Counted from the stretch's first letter, positions 54,940 to 64,000 are shown. The stretch: 64,000 nucleotides of DNA from Achromobacter sp. UMC46 (GCF_014170335.1 NZ_LZZS01000034.1:62001-126000), one strand, 5' to 3'. Notes: generated by a model from the sequence alone, not told the origin. Numbers and translations are program-made.

Positions 54940-54941
54940 CC
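54936..54941 (+). promoter_or_regulatory. Right-end -35 box (half of the circle-junction promoter)
   Basis: TTGACC overlapping the transposase stop codon, 13 bp before the right core. It is only productive when joined to the left-end TATGGT in a circular intermediate. Confidence 0.7.
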
Positions 54942-54986
54942 CAAACCATAGAATCTCGTTGACGGCGGGTTGCTACTATCGCCGCC

Positions 54987-56849
54987 ATGCAGAAACCGTC
55001 CCCCCAACCCTCCGCCCCCGCCACGCTGGGCGCGTCCGACAAGACCGTGCTGATCTACGGCGCCATTGCGGCCCTGGCCGGCTTGATCCTCTATGCGTTA
55101 ATGGCCGCCCGCGCCTGGCCCTGGGGCCATCCGTTCGTGTTGGCCTTCTGGCTGCAATGGGTGGCGCTGGCGCCGCTGGCCGGCGCGCTGCTGGCCGGCA
55201 TGCGCGGCAGCCGGCGCTGGCTCGCCGCGCTGGCGGCATACGGGCTGATCCTGCCCGCCATGATGGCCTACGGCCTGACGTCCGCGAACGGTTCGCTACC
55301 CAACGAACCAGGCGGTTGGCCGCAAGGCAATGACCTGGCCCTGGCGCTGTTGCTGACCGGCGCCGCGGGCTTCATTCTCCTGCCGCTGATCCAGGCGCTG
55401 GATGCCCGCAAGCCCCAGTGGGGCTACCCCGCCGTGTTCCGCGCAGCGTGGCGCAATGCGGTGCACCTGACGCTGGCCGCCTGCCTGGCCTCGGCGGTAT
55501 GCCTGCTGCTGACCGCGGCGGGTGCGATGTTCACCATGATCGGCATCAAGGCCGTGCGCGTCCTCGTCGACAATGCGTACTTCCGGCTTGCCGTCTGGCC
55601 GATGGTGCTGGCCGCCTGCCTGGTGGGGGTGCGCCGCCGGCCGCAACTGACTGACACGCTACAGCGTTCCTGGTTGACGCTGAACGCCTGGCTGCTGCCG
55701 CTGGTCACGCTGGTGGGGCTGGCATTCACGCTGGCGCTGGCCGCCCGGATGGCGCTTGGCCTGCAAGCCGTCCAGCTTTCGGCCGGCGCGCTGATCGCGT
55801 TCTCGCTTGCGTGGATCAAGCTCATCAATGCCGCCTGGCAAGACAGCCCCGAAGCCGCCCCTTTCGGGCCGCGGTTGCGCATGCTGCTGCGCGCGGCGAT
55901 GGTGTGCCTGTTGCCGCTGGCCGCGGTGGCCCTGTACGGTGCCGTTGTCCGCGTCGAGCAATATGGCTGGACGGTCCTGCGGGTTTGGGGAGTCGTCAGC
56001 AGCATGGTGCTGATGCTGTACGGCGCGGGCTACGCCTGGGCCGCGCTGCGCCCCAAGCACGACTACCTTGCGCTGGGCGCCACCAACCTGGTCGCGGCCT
56101 TCGCCTCGCTGGGGCTGCTGATCGCGGTGAATACGCCGGTCGCCAACCCCCTGCGCCTGACGGCGGAAAGCCAGTTGCGGCGCCTGGTCGACGGACGCCT
56201 GGATCCGGAACGGTTCAGTTTTTACGCCATGGGCAGGGAATACGGCCACTGGGGCCGCGACGCCTTGCAGCAGCTGGCCGACGGCGCGGCCAGTGCGCGG
56301 GACCCGCGAATCGCCCTGGCCGCCGCCGAGGCCCTGAAGGGCAGCTACTTCGGCTGGAACGACGTCAAACCCGCCGCGCAAGAGACGCCGGCAGCCGGTC
56401 CCGCGCCTGTGGCCGCACCCGCTTTCGCCACCACCCCGGCAGGGCGCGCGATACCCGAATCGTGGTGGAATGCGCTGCGCGCATCCTCTCCCAGCCAGGC
56501 GGCGACGTGCGCAACCCCCGCCGCCCCGGCCACACCGGACGCAACAGCCAGCCTGCCTTGCCGGCTGATCTTCGCCGACCTGACGGGCGACGGCCAGGAC
56601 GAGATCGTCCTGTACGTCGCGCCGCGCAGCAATGCGTCCAGCACGGGGGAGCTGTTGATCGCCTATGCCTCGGACGGGCAAGCGTGGAGCCAACTCGGCT
56701 GGCTGCGGCCAGAGAGCTTCGAGCAGCCCATGGAAGACGCGACCGGTGTCGTGGATATCCGGCAGGCGCTGGAACAAGGGCTGGTCCGCACCCAGCCGCG
56801 GCCGGAACGCGATCTGATGATCGGCGACAACCTGCTGCGGTTGCGCTGA
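54987..56849 (+). CDS. DUF4153 domain membrane protein
   Basis: 620 residues. Roughly twelve TM segments occupy 1-390, for example KTVLIYGAIAALAGLILYAL, LALALLLTGAAGFILLPLIQ and HLTLAACLASAVCLLLTAAG, with GPRLRMLLRAAMVCLLPLAA later. FRAAWRNAVHLTL and the run ending RVEQYGWTVLRVWG fit DUF4153. A soluble C-terminal domain follows, with a Pro/Ala linker near 470. Function unknown. Its start is 30 bases beyond the IS right core, so the insertion lies within its promoter region. Confidence 0.85.
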   Translation: MQKPSPQPSAPATLGASDKTVLIYGAIAALAGLILYALMAARAWPWGHPFVLAFWLQWVALAPLAGALLAGMRGSRRWLAALAAYGLILPAMMAYGLTSANGSLPNEPGGWPQGNDLALALLLTGAAGFILLPLIQALDARKPQWGYPAVFRAAWRNAVHLTLAACLASAVCLLLTAAGAMFTMIGIKAVRVLVDNAYFRLAVWPMVLAACLVGVRRRPQLTDTLQRSWLTLNAWLLPLVTLVGLAFTLALAARMALGLQAVQLSAGALIAFSLAWIKLINAAWQDSPEAAPFGPRLRMLLRAAMVCLLPLAAVALYGAVVRVEQYGWTVLRVWGVVSSMVLMLYGAGYAWAALRPKHDYLALGATNLVAAFASLGLLIAVNTPVANPLRLTAESQLRRLVDGRLDPERFSFYAMGREYGHWGRDALQQLADGAASARDPRIALAAAEALKGSYFGWNDVKPAAQETPAAGPAPVAAPAFATTPAGRAIPESWWNALRASSPSQAATCATPAAPATPDATASLPCRLIFADLTGDGQDEIVLYVAPRSNASSTGELLIAYASDGQAWSQLGWLRPESFEQPMEDATGVVDIRQALEQGLVRTQPRPERDLMIGDNLLRLR

Positions 56850-56850
56850 G

Positions 56851-57072
56851 TTAGCGCGCTTCCAGGTCAGGGGTGCCCGAGAACTGGCTCTTCAACAGCG
56901 TCAGCGCACCCTTCTCCGCCATTCCCTCGTTGGGAAATACGTGTTTGGTGTCTTCCAGCACCGGAAATCCCAAGATGCGGACCCGGACGTGAAAGCCTTC
57001 GGGGGTTTCGGCGAACTCGATATCGAAGTTGCGCTCTTCGATCCAGCCCGATCGATGCAGTTTCCATTCCAT
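56851..57072 (-). CDS. Hypothetical protein, 73 residues
   Basis: MEWKLHRSGWIEERNFDIEF, then AETPEGFHVRVRILGFPVLE and DTKHVFPNEGMAEKGALTLL. Compact, probably beta-strand rich, cytoplasmic. AGGAG ten bases before the ATG at 57072 fixes the start; a longer frame upstream is Arg-rich and unlikely. Ends one base from the DUF4153 stop, convergent. Confidence 0.6.
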   Translation of the reverse strand: MEWKLHRSGWIEERNFDIEFAETPEGFHVRVRILGFPVLEDTKHVFPNEGMAEKGALTLLKSQFSGTPDLEAR

Positions 57073-57202
57073 ATGCAACACGCTCCTGATTGGCGAAGTC
57101 GACACGCACAGCCGGCCGGAAAGGCGCGGCGCTGCTACACCATACACCCGGCGCGCCGCGCGCGGATGACTTGCCGCCACCCCGGCGCGACGCCCGTTCG
57201 CC

Positions 57203-58294
57203 TTATTCCGCGGGAGGCGTCCCGTCTTGCGCCTTGGCCCGCAGTTCTTCGGACGCAGGGGAAAACAGATCCCAGCAGGCCATGAACAACGCGGCGATCA
57301 GCGGACCGATCACAAAGCCGTTCAGGCCGAACAGGGCCATGCCGCCCAGCGTCGAGATCAGCACCACGTAATCAGGCATCTTGGTGTCCTTGCCCACCAG
57401 GATCGGGCGCAGCACGTTGTCCACCATGCCGATGACCAGGATCCCGAACGCGATCAGCACCGCGCCCTTGACCACCGCGCCCGTCAGCAGGAAGTAGATG
57501 GCGACCGGCGCCCAGATCAGGCCGGCGCCAATCGCCGGCAGCAGCGACAGGAAGCCCATGATCACGCCCCACAGCAGCGCGCCCTGGATCGACAGGATCG
57601 AAAAGATGATCCCGCCCAGCGCGCCCTGCGCCGCCGCCACCGCGATGTTGCCCTTGACGGTGGCGCGCACGACGGTGGTGAACTTCTGGAACAGGTGCTG
57701 CTTGTGCGCGTTGCTCAGCGGCATGGCGCGCTTCAGGCGCGCGGACAGTTGCGGCCCGTCGCGCAGCAGGAAGAACAGCAGGTACAGCATGATGCCGAAG
57801 CTGATCACGAACTGGAACGTGTCCTGCCCGATGTTCAGCGCCTGGGTCGCCAGGAACTGGCTGGCCTGCATCGCGCCTGCGCTGAGCTTCTGCTGCAGGC
57901 TGGGGATATCGGCCAGGTCGAAGCGCGCCAGCAGGTCATGCACCGACGGCGGCAACGCAGCCATCGCCTGCTGGAAATAAGCGCCGAAGTTCAGCTCGCC
58001 TGATTTGATGCTCTGATACAGGCTCGCGCCTTCGTTCACCAGCGAGCCGCTGATGGCGACCAGCGGCAGGATGACCAGCAGCAGGACCAGCAGCAAGGTG
58101 ATCAGCGCGCCAAGGTTGCGCCGCCCGCCGATGCGTGCGACCAGCCGGCGCTGCAGCGGAGCGAAGATGATGGCAAGGATGGCGCCCCAGAAAACGGCGC
58201 CGTAGAAGGGCCACAGTAGCCAGCCGAACGCGATGGTGACCACCACGAGCAGGAGCAGAAAGGTTCTGTAGTGCAAGCTGGATGATTGGCTCAT
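57203..58294 (-). CDS. AI-2E transporter family (PerM-like) permease
   Basis: 363 residues, about eight TM helices. N-terminal YRTFLLLLVVVTIAFGWLLW and PFYGAVFWGAILAIIFAPLQ, GALITLLLVLLLVILPLVAI; C-terminal GALLWGVIMGFLSLLPAIGA, VDNVLRPILVGKDTKMPDYV and ISTLGGMALFGLNGFVIGPL are family signatures. Members act in Na+/H+ antiport, autoinducer-2 or other export; the role here is open. ATG at 58294 chosen because an upstream ATG adds 20 non-homologous residues. Confidence 0.9.
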   Translation of the reverse strand: MSQSSSLHYRTFLLLLVVVTIAFGWLLWPFYGAVFWGAILAIIFAPLQRRLVARIGGRRNLGALITLLLVLLLVILPLVAISGSLVNEGASLYQSIKSGELNFGAYFQQAMAALPPSVHDLLARFDLADIPSLQQKLSAGAMQASQFLATQALNIGQDTFQFVISFGIMLYLLFFLLRDGPQLSARLKRAMPLSNAHKQHLFQKFTTVVRATVKGNIAVAAAQGALGGIIFSILSIQGALLWGVIMGFLSLLPAIGAGLIWAPVAIYFLLTGAVVKGAVLIAFGILVIGMVDNVLRPILVGKDTKMPDYVVLISTLGGMALFGLNGFVIGPLIAALFMACWDLFSPASEELRAKAQDGTPPAE

Positions 58295-58361
58295 ATTCCG
58301 TTCCAGGCACGGCGTACGCCGCGAGACCCGTATTGTACAAAGCCCCCGCCTCACGGCGGGT

Positions 58362-59066
58362 TCAGGCCCCGAGCCCCACGGCCAGCAGAATGGTCTGGCG
58401 CGCTTGCGCCAGTCCGTCCGACTGCGCGTTCAGTCCCTGCAAGCGCAGATTCAGTTCCTGCTGGAGCGTCAGCGTCGCCACGCGCGCCTGGCCATCCACC
58501 AGCATGATGTCCGCGGCGTTGGCGGCCACGAAATCCGCCACGCCCACGGCGTCGCGCGCCACGGAATCCATCCGGGTCGCCGCCTGCATCAATTCGGCGG
58601 CGGGCGCCGTCACGGCTTCGTCGTAGACGCCGCCATAGACCGGCGCCAAATCGGGAGGCAACGTCATCGCGGCCCGCGCGCGGTCGGCCTTGGCGCGTGC
58701 GTCATGGAGCTTGCCCGCGCTGTCCGCCAGCGTCTTGCGCGCGGTCTCGAAGGCGGCCTTGCGGCGGACGATCTCGTCCACCGAGCGGATCGTCTCCACC
58801 GCCAGCACCTCGCGCAACGGGGCGGCGGCCTCGGCCAACTCTTTCTGGAAGCCGGTGATGACCTCGTACGCATCGGCGTAATCGCCGATCGCGGCTTTCT
58901 CGGATCTATCGAGCGCGCCGATCGGCAATAGCGCATCGTTGCTGACCCGCGCTTGCAGCAGCTGGATGAACGCCGCGCGTTCCTGGGGCTCTTTATTGAC
59001 GCAGGCTGTCATGAGCAGCATCGAAGCCATCGCCAGGCCCGTCAGGCCGGTTCGCCACGGTGACAT
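58362..59066 (-). CDS. DUF3053 family lipoprotein (YiaF-like)
   Basis: 234 residues. Signal peptide with lipobox LLMTAC (Cys about 22) then VNKEPQERAAFIQLLQARVS, the start of the DUF3053 domain. The remainder is largely helical (AKADRARAAMTLPPDLAPVY, QQELNLRLQGLNAQSDGLAQ). AGGAGG lies eight bases before the ATG at 59066. Function unknown; probably anchored at the inner face of the envelope. Confidence 0.85.
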   Translation of the reverse strand: MSPWRTGLTGLAMASMLLMTACVNKEPQERAAFIQLLQARVSNDALLPIGALDRSEKAAIGDYADAYEVITGFQKELAEAAAPLREVLAVETIRSVDEIVRRKAAFETARKTLADSAGKLHDARAKADRARAAMTLPPDLAPVYGGVYDEAVTAPAAELMQAATRMDSVARDAVGVADFVAANAADIMLVDGQARVATLTLQQELNLRLQGLNAQSDGLAQARQTILLAVGLGA

Positions 59067-59247
59067 GCATGTCCTCCTTGCTGTCGGGGGGTTGATGTTC
59101 CGGAAGCCAAGACCCGGCGTTGACGCCCGGCCGGCGCCCCTGGGCAGATTATCCCGAAGCGCCGTCCAGCCACCAACCATGGGCGGATTTTGTTGCGATC
59201 GAAGCGAGTTGACACAGGCCGAGCCGGACGCCGATCCGTTCCGGCCA

Positions 59248-59754
59248 TCATGCGCCCAACGGATGCGCCATCGCGCACCGCCGCGCGGCATCGAAGCCCG
59301 CGTCGGATTCCGCCCGCAGCCGCGCTTGCAGCAGCAAAGGAAGCGGCGGCGTCAGCTCGATGAAGCCCTGCCGGCGGTAGAACGGCGCATTCCATGGCAG
59401 CTCCCGGTCAGTGGTCAGCACCACCGCCCCGTATCCGCCCGCGGCGCGTGCATGCGCCAGCACCGCCCGGATCAAGGCACGGCCCAGGCCCAGCCCCTGC
59501 CAGGGCAAGGCCACGGACATCTCGGCCAGAAACAAGTCGCCGCCCATCGGGCGCGCCAACGCGAATCCGCGCACCTCGGCGTCGAGTTGCGCGACCCAGA
59601 GCAGGCCCGCCGCCAGCGCCGCGGCCAGCTCGCCCGGGGGCAGCGGGTCGCCATCGGCGGCCCAAGCCACGGCGGTGCCGCGAAAGCGCGCCGCGGCGGA
59701 GCGCTCGATATCGGGCAGGCAAGCCAGGTCGGAAGGCAGGGCGAGTCGGATCAT
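59248..59754 (-). CDS. GNAT family N-acetyltransferase
   Basis: 168 residues. MIRLALPSDLACLPDIERSA is a usual GNAT opening. The acetyl-CoA motif is VALPWQGLGLGRALIRAVLA (Q-x-x-G-x-G). YGAVVLTTDRELPWNAPFYR followed by RQGFIELTP gives motif B. Acceptor unknown. It is divergent from the 119-residue protein gene. Confidence 0.87.
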   Translation of the reverse strand: MIRLALPSDLACLPDIERSAAARFRGTAVAWAADGDPLPPGELAAALAAGLLWVAQLDAEVRGFALARPMGGDLFLAEMSVALPWQGLGLGRALIRAVLAHARAAGGYGAVVLTTDRELPWNAPFYRRQGFIELTPPLPLLLQARLRAESDAGFDAARRCAMAHPLGA

Positions 59755-59868
59755 GAGGGATGGAAGTATGCACCATGCCGGCGCATGGGCAGCCCCGCGC
59801 CCCCATCCCTTAAAATGCGAGATCCGGCCATGCTATCGGCCGCCCGCAACACTGGCTTTGCCTTGACG

Positions 59869-60228
59869 ATGACCCAACACGCTCCTTCCGCCTCCTGGGG
59901 GTTCACCCAGCCCGATTGCCGCGGCGCGGCCGCCCTGCTGTTCTTCATGGACGATCTGGCGCGCGTCGTGAACCAATACTTGGGGCACGGCCAGTTGTCC
60001 GACGAAGCCCTTGCCGATGCCCAGAAGGCCGTCGACGCGCTGTTGCAGCGCTACGTCGAGATCGAAGCGGCGCCCGACGCGTTCAATGGCGAACGCATCG
60101 GCCTGGCGCTGGAAACCGAACGCCAACCGGACGGCACGATGGGCGCGCAAGTGGCGCTGCGGATGTCGCCGCGCCTGGAAGGCCTGATCATCGAGGCCCA
60201 GCGCCAGGCCCGCCCCGCCCAGCATTGA
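59869..60228 (+). CDS. Hypothetical protein, 119 residues
   Basis: MTQHAPSASWGFTQPDCRGA, then LLFFMDDLARVVNQYLGHGQ, LSDEALADAQKAVDALLQRY and FNGERIGLALETERQPDGTM. Helical first half, strand-rich second half. No ribosome site is clear; an in-frame ATG at 59830 would add 13 residues. The start is not firm. No family recognised. Confidence 0.6.
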   Translation: MTQHAPSASWGFTQPDCRGAAALLFFMDDLARVVNQYLGHGQLSDEALADAQKAVDALLQRYVEIEAAPDAFNGERIGLALETERQPDGTMGAQVALRMSPRLEGLIIEAQRQARPAQH

Positions 60229-61010
60229 CAGCCCCGGGGCCTTCCGCCCCCCTTTCAAAAAAGACTTGCAAAGCCCATTGACTTACGATAATATCGTTGG
60301 TTGAGGTGCTTTAACACGCCCAGGATTCTTGTACAACAAAGATGTACAAAGAGCCATGTGCGGCAAACGAACACCTCTGGCTTGATTCAGTACTGTGCCA
60401 ACAGCCTTTGCGCCATTGGCCCTGTCTCATGTATCAGCCGCCGGAATCCGATCCGTTTTTGCGAAAACCCATAACCCAAAACGCCAAAACGCAAATCTCG
60501 GTTCCAAGTTGGAAGTCGTGCAACAACCCAGCGCGACTTCCACAATCAAAGCAGTCCCTGAAATCAAAGCGGCACCGAAGCCGCCCAGACCATCTTCGCC
60601 AAACCGCCAGTCCGGCTTGGCCAGAAGCACCAAATTTACGCTGCGGCATCCGTCGACCCAACGACGAAGGCCGCGCAGCAACCGCCAGAACCAACCCACT
60701 CTGCGCGGCCCCTCAGGCCTAAAGAGCGCATGCACCGAACATGCACGCCACCTGGCCCGAACTGATGTCGTTTTGGACTGACGACCGACATCAAACAGCG
60801 GCATTGAACCGTTACCCGCGCACGCAAAAATATGAGAATGCGCAAAGGGACGGCAACACTTATGCGGTAGTGTCATGCATGCCTGTCCGAATCAATCCGG
60901 CCGGACATGGCGAACGACCAAGATGCGAGGCGCTTTTGTTACGTCCACATCTTGCGCGGCATGAACACCCCGCAGCTTTCTAATAACTAGAACCTAAGAG
61001 AACAAACACC
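60229..61010. other. 780-bp region without a convincing gene
   Basis: Lower GC than neighbours. It starts with an ACGAT-AAT-ATCGT palindrome (60287-60299 region), a possible TTGCAA-17-TAATAT promoter, and TTGTACA-ACAAAGA-TGTACAA (60329-60349), a perfect 7-bp inverted repeat. Open frames of 126-149 codons exist on both strands from 60342 to 60876 but have no ribosome site, are rich in Arg, Pro and Ser, and show no domain. It may be a degraded insertion or an untranslated RNA; I cannot decide. Confidence 0.4.
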
Positions 61011-61292
61011 ATGAATACTCGTTTCACCACCTCGGACCTGATCCGACGCCCGGCTCACACGACGCTGGACAACACCCCGATCCATATCGGCGACATCGTC
61101 TACCTGCAGCCCACCAACGGCCCCGCCATCCGCGCGACGGTCATTTTCAACGCGCCGATCAACGGCACGACCACCTACACGACTGAAGTCGTGCCTTGCG
61201 GCTCGTCCACGCAGAAGGCGCCCGGCCAGCGCATCCGCTTCCGCCACGAGCACGTGCACCGCATCGAACCCGTGCGCCGCACGACGCACTGA
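61011..61292 (+). CDS. Hypothetical protein, 93 residues (SH3-like barrel suspected)
   Basis: MNTRFTTSDLIRRPAHTTLD, then NTPIHIGDIVYLQPTNGPAI, RATVIFNAPINGTTTYTTEV and QRIRFRHEHVHRIEP. The repeated strand pattern with IGDIVYL resembles a small SH3-like barrel. AAGAGA precedes the ATG. Codon use is high-GC and regular, unlike the region just upstream. Function unknown. Confidence 0.6.
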   Translation: MNTRFTTSDLIRRPAHTTLDNTPIHIGDIVYLQPTNGPAIRATVIFNAPINGTTTYTTEVVPCGSSTQKAPGQRIRFRHEHVHRIEPVRRTTH

Positions 61293-61379
61293 TCCAGGCC
61301 ACCATCGCCGCGCTTCATGCGCGGCGATTGCTTTTTGCGCGTGATAAATTCGCAGGCAATCCGTCCAGGCAGCAAAACC

Positions 61380-62072
61380 ATGCAGAACAACCGGCTAGCG
61401 ATCCGCATCTGGGACCTTCCCACCCGCCTCTTCCACTGGGCGCTTGTCGTCTGCATCGTCGGCGCGTTCGTCAGCGTGAAGCTGGGCGGCCTGTACATGG
61501 ACTGGCACATGCGCTTCGGCTGTACGGCGCTCGGCTTGATCATCTTCCGGGTACTTTGGGGCATCATCGGCCCGCGCTACGCCCGCTTCAGCCAGTTCGT
61601 GCGCGGCCCCGCCGCCGTGGCCCGCTACCTGAAGGGGGCCGCCGCGCCCGCCGGCCATAACCCGCTGGGCGCGCTGTCGGTGCTGGCCCTGCTGCTGGTC
61701 ATCGGCTTCCAGGCCACAAGCGGCTTGTTCACCACTGACGACATCATGACGCAAGGGCCGCTGTTCGGGCATGTCAGCGAAGCCACCGCCGCCCTCATGA
61801 CGTCTTGGCACAAGCTCAACGAATGGGTCATCATCGGCCTGATCGCGCTGCACCTGCTGGCCGTCGCCTGGTATGCGGTGGTGCGCCGCAAGCGCCTGGT
61901 GCGCGCCATCGTCACCGGCGACGTCGACGCCAAAGACCTGCCGGCCGGCACGCCGCCGGCCCAGGACGGCATTGCGGTCTGGCTGCGCGCGCTGCTGCTG
62001 GGTGCCTGCGTGACGGGTCTGGTGCTGTGGATCCGCTCGCTGGAAGTAGCCGCGGACATGTCTTTTTCCTGA
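61380..62072 (+). CDS. Cytochrome b561-type membrane protein
   Basis: 230 residues. RIWDLPTRLFHWALVVCIVG opens the domain with the first haem-ligand His; VSVKLGGLYMDWHMRFGCTA, FRVLWGIIGPRYARFSQFV and ALMTSWHKLNEWVIIGLIAL with HLLAVAWYAVVRRKRLVRAI supply the remaining His. Four to five TM helices, binding two b haems. This is the Ni-hydrogenase/b561-type subunit family, which passes electrons between quinones and periplasmic c cytochromes. It faces the cytochrome c' gene across a shared terminator, so the two may cooperate. Confidence 0.92.
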   Translation: MQNNRLAIRIWDLPTRLFHWALVVCIVGAFVSVKLGGLYMDWHMRFGCTALGLIIFRVLWGIIGPRYARFSQFVRGPAAVARYLKGAAAPAGHNPLGALSVLALLLVIGFQATSGLFTTDDIMTQGPLFGHVSEATAALMTSWHKLNEWVIIGLIALHLLAVAWYAVVRRKRLVRAIVTGDVDAKDLPAGTPPAQDGIAVWLRALLLGACVTGLVLWIRSLEVAADMSFS

Positions 62073-62099
62073 TCCGTCCGGCAGCCCCGCAAAAAAAAG

Positions 62100-62128
62100 A
62101 AAGCCCCTCGAATATCGAGGGGCTTTTT
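62100..62128. terminator. Bidirectional intrinsic terminator
   Basis: Stem AAAGCCCCTCGA-ATA-TCGAGGGGCTTT (62100-62126) with an A tract on the left and T tract on the right, between the convergent cytochrome genes. Confidence 0.92.
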
Positions 62129-62164
62129 CCTTCAGCATGCCGGCCGTCCGCGGACAGCCGCGCC

Positions 62165-62623
62165 TTACTTCTTCTTGCGGTAAGAATCGTGGCAAGCCTT
62201 GCAGCTTGCGCCCACGTCGCCGAAAGCCGCGCGCAGCTTGTCCAGATCGCCGGCGTCGGCTGCGGCCGACAGCTTCACGATATTGCCCTGGAAGGCTTGC
62301 TGCTTCTGCTTGAACCCGGCCGCGTCGCTCCAGACCTCAGGACGGGCGTCGCCGCCTTCCGTACCCGGACCGAAAGCCGCCCACGGCAAGCCGGACAGCG
62401 TCTTCAGCACTTCGACGTTGGCCTTGATCTGGGCGGCGTCGTAAGGCGCCTGGCCCTTGACCACCGGTGCCATACGGCCAAAGTGCGAAGCCATCAGCGT
62501 CAAGGCCGACTGGCGGTACTTGACCGCGTCTTCCGGCTTGGCGAACTGCGCCGAGGCGGTGGTCGCCAACAGCGGCCCCGCCGTCATACAGGCCAACGCG
62601 ACAAGCGTGGACAACTTCTTCAT
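62165..62623 (-). CDS. Cytochrome c' family protein
   Basis: 152 residues. Signal peptide (MKKLSTLVALACMTAGPLLA, cleaved after TASA about 24). A four-helix bundle: FAKPEDAVKYRQSALTLMAS, HFGRMAPVVKGQAPYDAAQI, then KQKQQAFQGNIVKLSAAADA. The haem site is C-terminal CKACHDSYRKKK (CxxCH). Periplasmic; binds NO or transfers electrons. GGGAG precedes the ATG at 62623. Confidence 0.93.
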   Translation of the reverse strand: MKKLSTLVALACMTAGPLLATTASAQFAKPEDAVKYRQSALTLMASHFGRMAPVVKGQAPYDAAQIKANVEVLKTLSGLPWAAFGPGTEGGDARPEVWSDAAGFKQKQQAFQGNIVKLSAAADAGDLDKLRAAFGDVGASCKACHDSYRKKK

Positions 62624-62681
62624 TGCAATCTCCCGTAAGGACAACAACAATGCCGCGCGCATTGCGCGCGCGGCATGGCGA

Positions 62682-64000
<1,319 letters not shown>

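Larger units (their letters stand above)
53764..54956 (+). mobile_element. IS110-family insertion sequence, complete, with CT cores
   Basis: About 1.19 kb. It has no terminal inverted repeats and no target duplication beyond a CT core, as expected for IS110. Left core CT at 53762-53763, right core CT at 54955-54956. Ends are deduced from three agreeing signals: the target-loop guide matches flank bases 53756-53762 and 54954-54961; the donor-loop guide matches GAATCT at the right end; and joining right end, CT and left end gives TTGACC-17-TATGGT. The empty site would read GGTCATC-CT-CGTTG. It lies between the diguanylate cyclase gene and the DUF4153 gene, interrupting neither. Confidence 0.85.

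Noticed and set aside
53764-54956. Terminal inverted repeats or a longer target duplication for the insertion sequence
   Set aside because: None found. The only shared end bases are the CT core, as expected for IS110.
54940-54986. A 3'-located bridge RNA as in the IS1111 subgroup
   Set aside because: Only 15 bases separate the transposase stop from the right core, so no room exists; the long noncoding segment is at the 5' end.
60342-60876. Frames of 126-149 codons on both strands
   Set aside because: Overlapping, compositionally odd, without ribosome sites or recognisable domains; kept only as an undefined region.

Overview
The window looks like chromosomal DNA of a high-GC betaproteobacterium of the Alcaligenaceae, most likely Achromobacter or a close Bordetella relative. 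That assignment is inferred from gene content and style: Bug-type solute receptors, DUF3579 beside argD-argF, an RNase R/RlmB pair, an egtD-egtB pair, and high GC with long antisense open frames. No 16S rRNA gene is present to confirm it. Most of the window is core genome; the only complete mobile element seen is one IS110-family insertion sequence.

Layout. 0-4.4 kb: a GntR-controlled peptide/opine-type ABC uptake cluster with an Asp/Glu/hydantoin racemase-like enzyme. 4.5-7.2 kb: DUF3579, argD and argF (arginine synthesis). 7.2-12.1 kb: a five-gene LysR-flanked catabolic operon (amidohydrolase, Bug receptor, carboxymuconolactone decarboxylase-like protein, alpha-beta barrel protein, alpha/beta hydrolase fold protein). 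12.1-20.2 kb: a tripartite RND efflux system followed in the same direction by its two-component regulators. 20.4-21.8 kb: argG. 21.8-22.4 kb: a gene-free stretch holding a strongly structured 165-nt element. 22.4-26.2 kb: kup potassium transporter coupled to a second two-component system. 26.2-28.6 kb: tonB-exbB-exbD behind a Fur-like palindrome. 28.8-37.2 kb: tRNA-Val, HU, an Fe(II) hydroxylase, a Met/Cys-type PLP enzyme, rlmB, rnr, three identical tRNA-Leu(CAG) genes around a DTW-domain tRNA-modification gene, and a GNAT enzyme. 37.3-41.8 kb: transporters (DMT, AEC, ArsB-like, YeeE/YedE). 41.9-50 kb: a glutamate-synthase-like flavoprotein, a phospholipase D lipoprotein, ergothioneine genes egtD-egtB, tRNA-Met and several small envelope or stress-type proteins. 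50-64 kb: small proteins, YddG exporter, a diguanylate cyclase, the IS110 element, DUF4153 membrane protein, AI-2E family permease, DUF3053 lipoprotein, cytochromes b561 and c', and the 3' part of purB.

Most notable observation. The IS110 element at about 53764-54956 carries a 176-nt noncoding left end that folds like an IS621-type bridge RNA. Its putative target-binding loop matches both genomic flanks of this very insertion (7 nt on the left, 8 nt on the right, across a CT core). Its donor loop matches the element's right end. Joining the two ends as a circle creates a TTGACC-17-TATGGT promoter aimed at the RNA. These four independent coincidences define the element's ends and its guide code from sequence alone.

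Other points of interest are a 33-bp-stem intergenic RNA-like element with mutually exclusive internal pairings, two enzymes lacking expected catalytic residues (racemase second Cys; hydrolase nucleophile Ser), perfect palindromic operator candidates for GntR, LysR and Fur, and a 24-residue membrane peptide gene.
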